64,000 nucleotides of DNA from NCBI GenBank assembly GCA_021740105.1, contig JAIPAM010000003.1, positions 170,461 to 234,460 on the forward strand, written 5' to 3'. Under the pieces are notes generated by a model that saw only the letters and a program-made list of their open reading frames with translations, made no database searches and was not told the origin of the DNA. Source of the stretch: Flavobacterium sp. Its GTDB lineage: Bacteria; Bacteroidota; Bacteroidia; Flavobacteriales; Flavobacteriaceae. Positions 27,340 to 36,908 of the stretch are shown here, piece by piece. Made by a program: the position numbers and the translations under genes. Within the stretch, counting starts at the first letter, position 1. Each line of letters opens with the position of its first letter.

Positions 27340-28977
27340 TTGGCAAAAATTAAACCTTTGAAAAAGTACTTAATTCTTATAAATAGCTGCATTCTGGTAT
27401 TTTGTTTGAATCCGATAATGGCGCAAACGCCAAAGAAAATTATCATCGAACATTCCGATTTTGCAGATATTAACCAAATTGAAATTCCTGATGCTGCATT
27501 ACTTACGGGAAACGTCCGTGTGAATCATGATGGCGCAATTTTAACCTGCAATAAAGCCTATTGGTTTCAAAAAGAAAACTACATCAAAGCCTTTGGAAAC
27601 GTACAAATTATTCAAGGTGATTCTCTAACTATGACCAGCAAATATGCCGAATACAATGGTAATATCAAACAAGCCTATGCGACTGGCGAAGTAGTTTTGA
27701 GATCACCGGATATGTCATTGGTAACAGATACATTGAACTTTAATAGAAACAGTCAGGAAGCATTTTACACCACTGGCGGAGTAATTAATGATAAAGGAAA
27801 TACACTTAAAAGCAAGTCGGGTAAGTATTATGTTGCTCAAAAAAAATACCAGTTTTTAACTGCTGTAGTCATAAAAACACCTGAAAATACCATTAAGTCA
27901 AATCATTTAGATTATTACACCAATTCGGGTCATTCGTATTTATTAGGCCCTTCCACAATTGATGGAAAAGATAACAAAATCTACACTGAAAACGGCTTTT
28001 ACGATACCAAAAAAGACATTGCTCGTTTACAACGAAATTCCAAAATAGAATATAATAATCGATTGATAGAAGGCGATAGTTTGTTTTATAATAAAAAAAG
28101 AGGATTTGCCTCAGCTACCAATAATGTAAAAATCACCGATACCGTTAATAAAATAATTGTAAAGGGGCATTATGCTGAAATTTATAAGTTTAAAGATTCA
28201 GTTTATGTTACCAAAAGAGCTTTAGCGATCAGCTTGATAGAAAAAGATTCCATTTATATTCATGCTCAAAAATTAATGATTACGGGCAAAGAAAACAACA
28301 GAATTATTCGGGGTTTTAAAGACGCAAAATTCTACAAACTCGATTTAAGCGGTAAATGTGATTCCATTCATTCCGATCAGAAAAAAGCACTCACCAAACT
28401 CATTGGAAGACCAATTCTATGGAATTTTGAAAACCAAATGACTGGAGATATCATGCACCTTATTGGGAATAATGATACTGAAAAATTGGATTCTCTAAAA
28501 GTATTAAATAATGCTTTTATCGTCTCTAAAGATACCATTGGAATCGGATTTAATCAGGTAAAAGGTCAAAATCTATATGGTAAATTTAAAGACAAAAACC
28601 TTGACAACGTTGATATTATAAAAAATACCGAAGTCATTTATTACCTGCGAAATGACAAACAAGAACTCATTGGTATTAATAAAAGCGTTTGCAGTAAAAT
28701 AAATCTGAAATTAGATAAAAATAAAATCGATGATTTGACCCTTTTTGATAAGCCCGATAGTGATATTTACCCAGAAAGTGAACTGCCTGAAAACGCCAGA
28801 AAATTACGAGGGTTTATATGGCGGGGAGACGAACGAATAAAATCCATTGCCGATTTATTCACAAAAGAAGAAAATGAAATGAATGATAAAATCGTGAAAG
28901 AAAGTAAAGCCTTAAAAGCCAAAGCGGATGTTCCAATGAAAGTCCGAAAAGAAACCTTAGAATACAAAGACAAATAA
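27340..28977 (+). CDS. OstA-like/LptA-type LPS transport protein
   Basis: A 545-residue exported protein. The N-terminus (ILINSCILVFCLNPIMAQ) is a signal peptide. The next 200 residues are OstA/LptA-like beta-jellyroll repeats (GNVRVNHDGAILTCNKAYW, GNVQIIQGDSLTMTSKYAEYNG, GEVVLRSPDMSLVTDTLNFN). Such proteins bind LPS during its passage from inner to outer membrane. It is far longer than E. coli LptA (about 185), as usual for Bacteroidetes OstA-like proteins. The start is TTG at 27340 or 27358; there is no ATG before the signal core. It precedes the class III aminotransferase gene by 8 bp. Confidence 0.82.
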   Translation: MAKIKPLKKYLILINSCILVFCLNPIMAQTPKKIIIEHSDFADINQIEIPDAALLTGNVRVNHDGAILTCNKAYWFQKENYIKAFGNVQIIQGDSLTMTSKYAEYNGNIKQAYATGEVVLRSPDMSLVTDTLNFNRNSQEAFYTTGGVINDKGNTLKSKSGKYYVAQKKYQFLTAVVIKTPENTIKSNHLDYYTNSGHSYLLGPSTIDGKDNKIYTENGFYDTKKDIARLQRNSKIEYNNRLIEGDSLFYNKKRGFASATNNVKITDTVNKIIVKGHYAEIYKFKDSVYVTKRALAISLIEKDSIYIHAQKLMITGKENNRIIRGFKDAKFYKLDLSGKCDSIHSDQKKALTKLIGRPILWNFENQMTGDIMHLIGNNDTEKLDSLKVLNNAFIVSKDTIGIGFNQVKGQNLYGKFKDKNLDNVDIIKNTEVIYYLRNDKQELIGINKSVCSKINLKLDKNKIDDLTLFDKPDSDIYPESELPENARKLRGFIWRGDERIKSIADLFTKEENEMNDKIVKESKALKAKADVPMKVRKETLEYKDK

Positions 28978-28985
28978 ATAAGAAA

Positions 28986-30173
28986 TTGAACAACGATTTT
29001 CTAAAATACCAAGCCCAAACGTCTCCCTACCCTCTCGGTATGGAAGTTTCGCACGCCATTGGGTCTTATATTTACGATACAAATAACAAAAAATACCTCG
29101 ATTTTGTAGCAGGAGTTTCTGCTAATACACTCGGACATCAACATCCAAGAGTGAATAATGCCATCAAAAATCAATTGGATAAATATTCGCACGTGATGGT
29201 TTACGGGGAATATTCCCAAAGTCCAGCGGTTGAATATTGCAAATTATTAGCCGATCACCTTCCCTATCCATTAAAAAAAACCTATTTGGTAAATTCAGGA
29301 ACAGAAGCTACAGAAGGTGCCTTAAAATTAGCCCGACGCATCACTGGCCGTAGCCAATTAATCTCTTGCCACAAGGCCTATCACGGAAATACTATGGGAT
29401 CACTTAGCGTAATGGGATTTGAAGAACGTAAACAAGTTTTCCGTCCATTAGTTCCCGATGTTGATTTTATCACTTTCAATAACGAAGACGATTTACAGAA
29501 AATTACTACAAAAACAGCGGGAATAATATTGGAAACTATTCAAGGAGGAGCTGGATTCATACAACCTTTCAACGGTTTTCTGAAAAAAGTACGCGCTCGA
29601 TGCACAGAAGTAGGTGCCATTATGATTCTCGACGAAATACAACCCGGTTTCGGTAGAACAGGGAAATTATTCGGTTTTCAAAACTACGATGTCGTTCCTG
29701 ATATTGTAATAATGGGAAAAGGAATGGGAAGCGGAATGCCTGTCGGGGGTTTCACAGCCTCTGAAGAACACATGGATTTATTAAACAATAACCCTAAATT
29801 AGGGCACATAACCACTTTTGGAGGACACCCTGTAATTGCCGCAGCCTGCCTAGCTACACTACAAGAATTAACAGAGAGCACCTTGATGTCGGAAGCAATT
29901 ATCAAGGAGAAATTGTTCCGAAAACTACTAATTCACCCCTTAATAAAAGAAGTTCGAGGCGAAGGATTAATGTTAGCGGCCATGACAGAAAACGCTGATA
30001 TTACGACCAAAGTAATTCTAAAATGCCAAGAAAAAGGACTCATTTTATTCTGGTTATTATTCGAAAGTTGCGCCATTAGAATTACCCCACCACTAACCAT
30101 TTCAGAAAGCGAAATTGAAGAAGGTTGTGAAATAATTCTTCAAGTAATGGACGAAATCTTAAATGAAATCTAA
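28986..30173 (+). CDS. class III PLP-dependent aminotransferase
   Basis: A 395-residue fold-type I aminotransferase of the acetylornithine/GABA transaminase class. LVNSGTEATEGALKLAR is the phosphate-binding loop, AYHGNTMGS follows, ILDEIQPGFGRTG carries the PLP-contacting Asp, and the Schiff-base lysine is in IVIMGKGMGSGMPVGG. Bacteroidetes genomes carry several such enzymes and the substrate cannot be set from sequence; neighbours (OstA-like, TPR) give no arginine-pathway context. The start is TTG at 28986; the next in-frame ATG would remove 19 N-terminal residues. Confidence 0.87.
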   Translation: MNNDFLKYQAQTSPYPLGMEVSHAIGSYIYDTNNKKYLDFVAGVSANTLGHQHPRVNNAIKNQLDKYSHVMVYGEYSQSPAVEYCKLLADHLPYPLKKTYLVNSGTEATEGALKLARRITGRSQLISCHKAYHGNTMGSLSVMGFEERKQVFRPLVPDVDFITFNNEDDLQKITTKTAGIILETIQGGAGFIQPFNGFLKKVRARCTEVGAIMILDEIQPGFGRTGKLFGFQNYDVVPDIVIMGKGMGSGMPVGGFTASEEHMDLLNNNPKLGHITTFGGHPVIAAACLATLQELTESTLMSEAIIKEKLFRKLLIHPLIKEVRGEGLMLAAMTENADITTKVILKCQEKGLILFWLLFESCAIRITPPLTISESEIEEGCEIILQVMDEILNEI

Positions 30174-30181
30174 TTTGTATT

Positions 30182-30265
30182 AGGAGCAATTCCTGCTATC
30201 ATTCCAATCCTTACTATTGCTTCATCCTGAGCAATAATAAGGGATTTTCCCTTCTATCAGGGCTA
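30182..30265 (-). repeat. 84-bp structured repeat element, copy A
   Basis: Read on the minus strand, it begins tagccctgatagaaggg and ends gatagcaggaattgctcct. It matches copy B (55301-55384) at the same length. Both ends are conserved, the middle 30 bases differ, and the middle still folds into a long stem in each copy. The outer CCTG/CAGG pairing is replaced by CCGG/CCGG in copy B. It begins 9 bp after the aminotransferase stop. It may belong to the flavobacterial candidate-RNA class called Flavo-1, but I cannot confirm this without a covariance model. Confidence 0.7.
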
Positions 30266-30385
30266 AATATTAACGTTAACTCAGACTGTTTTTTGTTAAT
30301 TAAATTGTTCACAAAAAAAAGTAGCAAATTCCAACATGAGAATTATATTCTTACCTTTATTAAAGGATAAATTAAACAAAATAGC

Positions 30386-31780
30386 ATGCATATAAGCGAC
30401 GAAGAAGACGAGTACAAATTATCCTTATCAAAGTTTGAGTCGATGTTGAAAACCAACAAAGTACTCTTTTTTGATTCCGAAGAATTTGAAGAAATTATCC
30501 TTCACTACCTCGATATGGGCAAACCCGCTTTGGCAAAGAAAGCCTTAAAATTAGCACTGGAACAACACCCGAGATCTACCGGATTAAAATTAGTTCAAGT
30601 AGAAATGCTAGTTTTTGAAGACAAACTAGACCAAGCCGAAAAGTTGCTTAACGAATTGTATGCAATTGAACCCACCAACGAAGAAATATACATTCAAAAA
30701 GCAAATATTTATTCGAAAAGAGACAATCATGAAAAAGCTGTTGAGTTACTTCAAATTGCCTTAAAATATACCGATGACTATGCCGATGTCTACAATTTAA
30801 TTGGGATGGAATACCTTTTTATGGACAAATTAGAATTAGCCAAACAGAATTTTATTAAGTGCTTAGAAGAAGACACCGAAGACCAAGCCGCATTATACAA
30901 TGTCGTTTATTGCTTTGAATTTTTAGATAAAAACGAAGAAGCCATTGAATACCTTACTAAATACACCGACAAAAATCCATACAGTGAAATTGCCTGGCAC
31001 CAAATTGGAAGATTGAATTACGGTTTGAAAAAATACGAAGCAGCACTTCGCGCTTTTGAATATGCAACTTTGATTGATGATGAATTCCAAGGAGCCTATA
31101 TGGAAAAAGCAAAAGCTTACGAAAGACTCAAAATGTATGAAGAAGCTATTGAAAGTTACAATCGAACAATCGAATTAGACGAAGCTACTTCTTATGCATT
31201 ACTTAGAATGGGGAAATGTTATGAGAAATTAGGAAAAAAGGCGCTGGCAATAAAATATTTCAATAAAACAGTTCACGAAGATCCTCTATTAGACAAGGGT
31301 TGGATTGCCATTACTGATTTTTATGTTCGTCAAAAGAAATTTGAAAAAGCACTTTATTTTGTAAATAAAGCCTTGAACATCGACAACCAAAATCGTTTTT
31401 ACTGGAAGCGTTTCGCCGCCATTAATAAAGAACTGAATTTGTTTGAAGAGGCTGAATTTGGTTACAGAAAAGCTGTGGAATTTGGCGATTATCAATTGGA
31501 TACTTGGCTGTTTTGGGTTGACATTCTTCAATATTTAGGGGAATTTGAGAGCGCAATTCACACTTTATTGCAAGCTTCTGAATATTTTCCTGAAGAATTT
31601 GAAGTAGAATACCGATTGGCAGGACTGTACTTTATGATTCATGATGATTCCAAAGCAAAATTTCATTTAAGCAACGGACTTCGTTTGAGCTTTAGTAATA
31701 AAACTATCCTTGAAGAATTATTTCCTGTAGTTTGGGCACGTAAAATGGTACAAAACGCAATCAATAAATGTTCAAAATAA
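30386..31780 (+). CDS. cytoplasmic tetratricopeptide-repeat protein
   Basis: A 464-residue protein without a signal peptide, made of roughly 11 TPR units from residue 35 onward (for example AYMEKAKAYERLKMYEEAIESYNRTIELD and GWIAITDFYVRQKKFEKALYFVNKALNID). The first 35 residues are acidic (DEEDEYKLSLSKFES). It lies 7 bp upstream of aroE and is probably cotranscribed. A protein-interaction scaffold is the only supported role; partners are unknown. Confidence 0.85.
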   Translation: MHISDEEDEYKLSLSKFESMLKTNKVLFFDSEEFEEIILHYLDMGKPALAKKALKLALEQHPRSTGLKLVQVEMLVFEDKLDQAEKLLNELYAIEPTNEEIYIQKANIYSKRDNHEKAVELLQIALKYTDDYADVYNLIGMEYLFMDKLELAKQNFIKCLEEDTEDQAALYNVVYCFEFLDKNEEAIEYLTKYTDKNPYSEIAWHQIGRLNYGLKKYEAALRAFEYATLIDDEFQGAYMEKAKAYERLKMYEEAIESYNRTIELDEATSYALLRMGKCYEKLGKKALAIKYFNKTVHEDPLLDKGWIAITDFYVRQKKFEKALYFVNKALNIDNQNRFYWKRFAAINKELNLFEEAEFGYRKAVEFGDYQLDTWLFWVDILQYLGEFESAIHTLLQASEYFPEEFEVEYRLAGLYFMIHDDSKAKFHLSNGLRLSFSNKTILEELFPVVWARKMVQNAINKCSK

Positions 31781-31787
31781 TTATTGA

Positions 31788-32528
31788 ATGGCAAAACACC
31801 AATTTGGATTAGTTGGAAAAAATATTAGTTATTCTTTTTCGAAAGATTATTTTGCTGAAAAATTTCAAAAACTAAATTTAGTAGACTATTCCTATGAGAA
31901 TTTAGATTTTCAAAATATTGAAGAATTCCATAAGTACATTGAACAAAATCCAATAATTTCTGGACTCAATGTTACTATTCCTTACAAAGAAACCATCATT
32001 CCCTATTTAGATAAATTATCAAAGAAAGCTTCCGAAATTGGTGCAGTAAATACAATAAAAATAACGAAATCAGGAAAATTAAAAGGCTACAATACCGATT
32101 ATTTAGGGTTTAAAAAATCGATTGAGCCATTGTTAAACTCCAATCATAAAAAAGCGCTTATTTTAGGAACAGGAGGAGCATCAAAAGCTATCGTTTATGC
32201 ATTGAATCAATTGGGAATTTCTTGTTTATTAGTATCTAGAAATGCTTTAAGCAATGCAATTGGTTACAACCAAATTAATAAAAAAACATTTAAGGAATTC
32301 CAAATAATCGTGAATTGCACTCCATTAGGAACTTCTCCACTTACTGATATATGTCCCGAAATTCCCTATCAATATTTCTCAAAAAACCATATTGCCTTTG
32401 ATTTAATATACAATCCTCAAGAAACTTTGTTTCTAAAAAAAGCGAAGGAACAAGGAGCAATAATTAAAAATGGATTGGAGATGCTATCGCTTCAAGCAGA
32501 AAAATCTTGGGATATTTGGAATAAATAA
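31788..32528 (+). CDS. aroE: shikimate 5-dehydrogenase
   Basis: A 246-residue NADP-dependent enzyme reducing 3-dehydroshikimate to shikimate in aromatic amino acid biosynthesis. The shikimate site is seen in SYSFSKDYF (about residues 14-22), GLNVTIPYKETI with the catalytic Lys near residue 65, and GAVNTI followed by GYNTDYLGF. The NADP loop is GTGGASKAIVYAL. NGLEMLSLQAEKSWDIW closes the fold. It is short for AroE but complete. Confidence 0.93.
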   Translation: MAKHQFGLVGKNISYSFSKDYFAEKFQKLNLVDYSYENLDFQNIEEFHKYIEQNPIISGLNVTIPYKETIIPYLDKLSKKASEIGAVNTIKITKSGKLKGYNTDYLGFKKSIEPLLNSNHKKALILGTGGASKAIVYALNQLGISCLLVSRNALSNAIGYNQINKKTFKEFQIIVNCTPLGTSPLTDICPEIPYQYFSKNHIAFDLIYNPQETLFLKKAKEQGAIIKNGLEMLSLQAEKSWDIWNK

Positions 32529-32667
32529 TTAAAGAAATTAGAACGTAAGAAAATATTCCACTCTTTTTTGAGTAAAAACAGTTTAAATGTCAAAAAATCT
32601 TTGAAATTTGATTCGTGTTTTGCTATCTTTCGACCTTTAAATAATATGAACCTTAAACATTTTAAAA

Positions 32668-34653
32668 ATGTTAGAAGAAAAGAATGATAACCTGTCAGTA
32701 GAACTAAACGAGACAGATGGAAGTGTAGAAAACGAATCACAAGAAGTGATTCAAATAGAAGCCCAAGAAATAGCAATTACTCCGACAGAAACTATTATTG
32801 AGGAAGAAAATGAAGGGGTTGATGAAGTTACTGCTGAAACAAGTGATGCAATAACAGCTATTGAAAATGAAAATGCAGCTGAAAACGAAGATGAGTCGCT
32901 AAAAGAGCGTCATGAAATTCCAATGCTGGATTACGAATCATTATCGATGGAAGAACTAATCACGGAGTTGGAAAAACTAAGCGAGATTGAGAAAATAATG
33001 TCTGTTAAAGACCATGTTGAAGAAATTAAAAATTCTTTTTTATCGAAATACTATCATTTTATAGAGGAGAAAAAAGAAGAGTTCCTTTCTGAAAATCCAG
33101 ATTCAAAAGAGGAATTTAAATATCATTTTCCTTTAAAATCTAAATTCGATCAATTCTATTCTGCTTATAGAGATAAAAAGAATGCTCACTTTAAAAATTT
33201 ACAAAATAATTTAAAAAATAATCTAGAAGTTCGATTGGCAATAGTTGAAGAATTAAAAGAGCTAATTAATCCTCAAGAAAATATAAAAGACACCCTAAAA
33301 CATTTTAACGAATTAAGAGAGCGTTGGAAAAATGCCGGTGCTATTCCAAAAGACAAATACAACCACGTTTGGAATAATTATCATTTCCATGTTGAAAATT
33401 TTTATGATTATTTACACTTGGATCGTGAAGCGAGAGACCTTGATTTCAAACACAATTTAGACCAGAAATTAAAAATAATTTCACGAGTAGAAGCCTTAGT
33501 TAGTGAAACTGATGTTAATAAAGCTTTTCGTGAATTACAAGATTTACACAAAATTTGGAAAGAAGATATTGGTCCTGTTTCCAGAGATCATCGGGAGGAG
33601 ATTTGGAATCGTTTTAGCGAGTTAACCAAACAAATGCATGATAAACGAGAGTTATTATTTGAAGCACAACGTGGAACGGAAAAAGAAAATTTAGAACGTA
33701 AAAAAGAAATCATTGCTCAAATTGAAGTTTTAGCAACCGAAAAAGTCAACGCGCACGGTCAATGGCAATCACAAATTGATAAAGTTGAAGCGTTAAGAAC
33801 AGCATTTTTTGCAACGGGTAAGGTTCCAACAGAAGTAAACGAAAGTACTTGGAATGAATTCAAAACTGCAGTACGTAATTTTAATACCTTTAAAAATTCA
33901 TTTTATAAAGACATCAAAAAAGAGCAGCAGGATAATTTGAATAAGAAAATGGAATTAGTTGCACGAGCAAAAGCACTTCAATCGAGTGAAGATTTTGCAA
34001 CAACTACCCCATTAATGAAACAAATTCAAGAAGAATGGAAATTGGTTGGTCACGTGCCAAGAAAATATTCAGATTCTATTTGGGCGGAATTTAAAACGGC
34101 TTGCAATCATTATTTTGAAGTTTTAAAAGCACAAAAAAACGAGGCCAATTCAGAAGAAGTAGAATCGTTTGAGAAGAAGAAAGCGTACCTAGAACAACTA
34201 AGAGAATTCCAACTAGTAGGGGAACATAAAGCCGACTTAGATGCTATTAAATTGCACATTGAAAATTGGAAAACTTTGGGAAAAGTTCCTTTTGCAAGAC
34301 GCCATATTGAAGGGAAATTTAATAAAATATTGGATGCTTTATTTGAAAAATTGAGCTTAAGCAAAAAGGAAACAGAAATGGTTCGATTTTCCAATAGAGT
34401 TGGAAATTTATCTGAATCGAATGACACTCGAAAATTGGAAAATGAAAAGATATTCATCATGAGAAAAATTGATGAAGTTCAAAATGAAATCTTTCAATTG
34501 GAAAATAATATTCAGTTTTTTACCAATACCAAAAATGCAAAGAAAGAAAATTCAATCGTATTGGAAGTAAGAAAAAATATCGAAATTCAAAAAGAAACAC
34601 TGGAAGTTTGGAAAGAAAAACTAAAGCAAATTAGGAGTATAAATATTGAGTAA
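32668..34653 (+). CDS. DUF349 repeat protein
   Basis: A 661-residue cytoplasmic protein. Residues 1-85 are very acidic and low complexity; the rest is helical, with about five DUF349 repeats, each a three-helix unit marked by W-x-x-x-G-x-x-P-x-x-x-x-x-x-x-W (RWKNAGAIPKDKYNHVW near 223, WKEDIGPVSRDHREEIW, FFATGKVPTEVNESTW, WKLVGHVPRKYSDSIW, WKTLGKVPFARRHIEGKF). Function is unknown for Bacteroidetes members. It is transcribed alone and ends at a bidirectional terminator shared with mazG. Confidence 0.9.
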   Translation: MLEEKNDNLSVELNETDGSVENESQEVIQIEAQEIAITPTETIIEEENEGVDEVTAETSDAITAIENENAAENEDESLKERHEIPMLDYESLSMEELITELEKLSEIEKIMSVKDHVEEIKNSFLSKYYHFIEEKKEEFLSENPDSKEEFKYHFPLKSKFDQFYSAYRDKKNAHFKNLQNNLKNNLEVRLAIVEELKELINPQENIKDTLKHFNELRERWKNAGAIPKDKYNHVWNNYHFHVENFYDYLHLDREARDLDFKHNLDQKLKIISRVEALVSETDVNKAFRELQDLHKIWKEDIGPVSRDHREEIWNRFSELTKQMHDKRELLFEAQRGTEKENLERKKEIIAQIEVLATEKVNAHGQWQSQIDKVEALRTAFFATGKVPTEVNESTWNEFKTAVRNFNTFKNSFYKDIKKEQQDNLNKKMELVARAKALQSSEDFATTTPLMKQIQEEWKLVGHVPRKYSDSIWAEFKTACNHYFEVLKAQKNEANSEEVESFEKKKAYLEQLREFQLVGEHKADLDAIKLHIENWKTLGKVPFARRHIEGKFNKILDALFEKLSLSKKETEMVRFSNRVGNLSESNDTRKLENEKIFIMRKIDEVQNEIFQLENNIQFFTNTKNAKKENSIVLEVRKNIEIQKETLEVWKEKLKQIRSINIE

Positions 34654-34672
34654 ACTACACTACATTATACAT

Positions 34673-34704
34673 AAAAAAACCTCGCAATGCGAGGTTTTTT
34701 TTTA
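34673..34704. terminator. bidirectional Rho-independent terminator (DUF349 gene / mazG)
   Basis: An 8-bp perfect stem (AACCTCGC / GCGAGGTT, loop AAT) with nine T on the right and seven A on the left. It lies between convergent genes, so it can stop transcripts from both directions. Confidence 0.9.
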
Positions 34705-34750
34705 TGGAATACAATCATACTAAATACTAAAATAGGCTTATAAATATAAT

Positions 34751-35524
34751 CTACATTTTTTTAGCTTCTTCCCAAAAAACATCCATTTCTGCTAAAGTCA
34801 TTTCCATTAATGGCTTCCCTAATTCTTCCGCTTTTGACTCTAAATATTGAAACCTCTTAATGAATTTTTTATTGGTACGCTCTAAAGCATCTTCAGGATT
34901 AATGTTCAAAAAACGGGCATAATTAATCATTGAAAAAAGAACATCTCCAAATTCCGATTCCATTTTATCTTGATTTCCAGCAGCTACTTCAAATTGAAAT
35001 TCTTGAATTTCCTCTTGAACTTTATCCCAAACTTGGTGCGATTCTTCCCAATCAAATCCAACACCTTTAACTTTATCTTGAATTCTGCTGGCTTTTACTA
35101 ATGCTGGCAAACTCTTGGGAACGCCTTCTAATACCGACTTTTTACCTTCTTTTAACTTCAGCTTTTCCCAATTTTGTTTCACTTCTTCTTCATCTTTAAC
35201 CACCACATCACTGTAAATATGTGGGTGACGATGAATTAATTTTTCACAAATTTCATTACAAACATCGGCAATATCAAAATCCTTGGTTTCGCTTCCAATT
35301 TTGGCATAAAATACTATGTGTAGGAGCAAATCTCCTAGTTCTTTTTTGACTTCATTTAAATTATTATCCAAAATAGCATCGCCTAATTCATAGGTTTCTT
35401 CAATGGTTAAATGACGTAAAGTTTGTAAAGTTTGCTTTTGATCCCATGGGCATTTTTCACGTAAATCGTCCATTATGGTTAACAATCTATCGAAAGCTTG
35501 AAGTTGGTTTTTTCTAATGTTCAT
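34751..35524 (-). CDS. mazG: nucleoside triphosphate pyrophosphohydrolase MazG
   Basis: A 257-residue all-alpha NTP pyrophosphatase that hydrolyses (d)NTPs to NMP and PPi and clears aberrant nucleotides. It has two MazG domains: the first with CPWDQKQTLQTLRHLTIEETYELGDAI and ELGDLLLHIVFYAKI (the EExxE...ExxD metal-binding set), the second with ESEFGDVLFSMINYAR near residue 205. Length equals E. coli MazG (263). It follows the DUF5606 gene after a hairpin terminator, so it probably has its own promoter. Confidence 0.95.
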   Translation of the reverse strand: MNIRKNQLQAFDRLLTIMDDLREKCPWDQKQTLQTLRHLTIEETYELGDAILDNNLNEVKKELGDLLLHIVFYAKIGSETKDFDIADVCNEICEKLIHRHPHIYSDVVVKDEEEVKQNWEKLKLKEGKKSVLEGVPKSLPALVKASRIQDKVKGVGFDWEESHQVWDKVQEEIQEFQFEVAAGNQDKMESEFGDVLFSMINYARFLNINPEDALERTNKKFIKRFQYLESKAEELGKPLMEMTLAEMDVFWEEAKKM

Positions 35525-35570
35525 TTGAAATAGTTAGATTCTTATTTAGTAATTGGTGTAAAAATAATAA

Positions 35571-35599
35571 ATCCTGTCAGGATCACCTCTTGACAGGAT
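35571..35599 (-). terminator. hairpin terminator after the DUF5606 gene
   Basis: A 9-bp perfect stem ATCCTGTCA / TGACAGGAT with an 11-base loop, 26 bp past the DUF5606 stop. On the minus strand it is followed by a T-rich tract (TTATTATTTTTA). It separates DUF5606 from mazG. Confidence 0.7.
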
Positions 35600-35625
35600 A
35601 AAATTATATTGATTTGGAAATAAAA

Positions 35626-36111
35626 TTATTTAGATTTTGTTTTTTTTGCTGGTTTAGCAGCTTTTTCAGTAGCTACTTCCTTTACAACTTGTTCTAATAC
35701 TTCTTCTGCATTTTCAATTTTGGGTTCTTCTTTAGAAACTAAACCTTTGGCTTGTAGCATATTGTACCAGTTTACTATCTTTTTAATATCGGATGGATAA
35801 ACTCGCTCTTGATCATAATCCGGAAGAACTTCAAGGAAATACGCTATTAATTTAGAGTTGTCTTCTTTGTGAGAAATCGCAGGACCATTATCTTCTTTTA
35901 TTGCAATAGTCCTCATTATTTCAGTTAATGGTTTTTCTTCCGAATAGGTATATACAGAAATTTCAGAAAGCAAGCTTACATTACTTTTCAATCCAACCGT
36001 TATTTTCTTACCATCAATTAATGATTCTGCAACAAAACCAGTTCTTGTTTGAATTTTTAAAGCGAATAATCCTGGTTTTCCTGCTATTGCTAATATTTTA
36101 TCTAATGTCAT
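35626..36111 (-). CDS. DUF5606 family protein
   Basis: A 161-residue protein. The conserved part (residues 1-125: LDKILAIAGKPGLFALKIQTRTGFVAESLIDGKK, then YPSDIKKIVNWYNML) matches the Bacteroidetes DUF5606 family. The tail after residue 135 is a low-complexity Ala/Lys-rich extension (KAAKPAKKTKSK) as in nucleic-acid-binding proteins. It sits directly downstream of def (29-bp gap). Function is unknown. Confidence 0.85.
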   Translation of the reverse strand: MTLDKILAIAGKPGLFALKIQTRTGFVAESLIDGKKITVGLKSNVSLLSEISVYTYSEEKPLTEIMRTIAIKEDNGPAISHKEDNSKLIAYFLEVLPDYDQERVYPSDIKKIVNWYNMLQAKGLVSKEEPKIENAEEVLEQVVKEVATEKAAKPAKKTKSK

Positions 36112-36140
36112 ATTTATTTTATTTCTATTTTTTGAATTGG

Positions 36141-36728
36141 TTATCTTCCTTTTTTATTACAAAATTTCATTCTATAGTCTGGTCGTGCTTTTCCATCCAT
36201 GATATTTTGCAGTTTTTTCTTAATTAATTGTTTCTTTAATGATGAAATTAAATCAGTGAATAAAATTCCTTCAATATGATCGTATTCATGTTGTATTACG
36301 CGAGCAATTAAACCGTCAAAAACTTCCGTTTTAACAACAAAATCTTCATCACAATATTCCAAAGTAATAGTTTCATTTCTAAAAACATCTTCACGAACAT
36401 CTGGAATACTAAGGCACCCTTCATTAAAACCCCAAATTTCTCCTTCTTCTTTTATCATTTTTGGATTAATAAAAGTTCGTTTGAAATTTTTTAATTTAAG
36501 TTGCTCTTCTGTTGCCAATTCATCATCTTCACCGAAAGCAGCAGTATCAATTACAAATAATCGTATACTCATTCCAACTTGAGGAGCTGCAAGACCAACA
36601 CCACAAGCATTGTACATGGTGTCATACATGTTGGCAACTGTCTCTTTTAAATTAGGGTAGTCAGAAGAAATGGTATCAGCTACTTTTCTTAAAACTGGGT
36701 CGCCATATCCAACAATTGGTAAAATCAT
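36141..36728 (-). CDS. def: peptide deformylase
   Basis: A 195-residue metallohydrolase that removes the formyl group from nascent N-terminal Met. All three motifs are intact: GVGLAAPQVG (about residues 43-52), EGCLSIPDV (Cys metal ligand) and QHEYDHIEGILF (HExxH). Somewhat longer than E. coli Def (169) because of an acidic insert before EGEIWGF. It heads the def-DUF5606 pair and has its own -7 promoter element upstream. Confidence 0.96.
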   Translation of the reverse strand: MILPIVGYGDPVLRKVADTISSDYPNLKETVANMYDTMYNACGVGLAAPQVGMSIRLFVIDTAAFGEDDELATEEQLKLKNFKRTFINPKMIKEEGEIWGFNEGCLSIPDVREDVFRNETITLEYCDEDFVVKTEVFDGLIARVIQHEYDHIEGILFTDLISSLKKQLIKKKLQNIMDGKARPDYRMKFCNKKGR

Positions 36729-36787
36729 TTAATTATTATTTAAGATCTGAAAAATGAAATTCAGATAATTTAACTTATAATAGTTGG

Positions 36788-36795
36788 CAAAAATA
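36788..36795 (-). promoter_or_regulatory. -7 promoter element for def
   Basis: Minus-strand TATTTTTG, a match to TAnnTTTG, lies 60 bases before the def start in the 180-bp gap between ruvX and def. No -33 element is seen at standard spacing. Confidence 0.4.
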
Positions 36796-36908
36796 ACAAA
36801 AAATACAAGTTGAAATCGGTAATTAACAAATTATATTTTTGTGTGATACAAATCGGTTGCTACATAATTAAAACAACACTTCAAACTAATATTTCAATGC
36901 AGGGTAGA

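Noticed and set aside
35571..35599. Hairpin between DUF5606 and mazG as an invertible or mobile element
   Set aside because: It is a single short stem with a T-rich tract on the minus side and fits an ordinary terminator.
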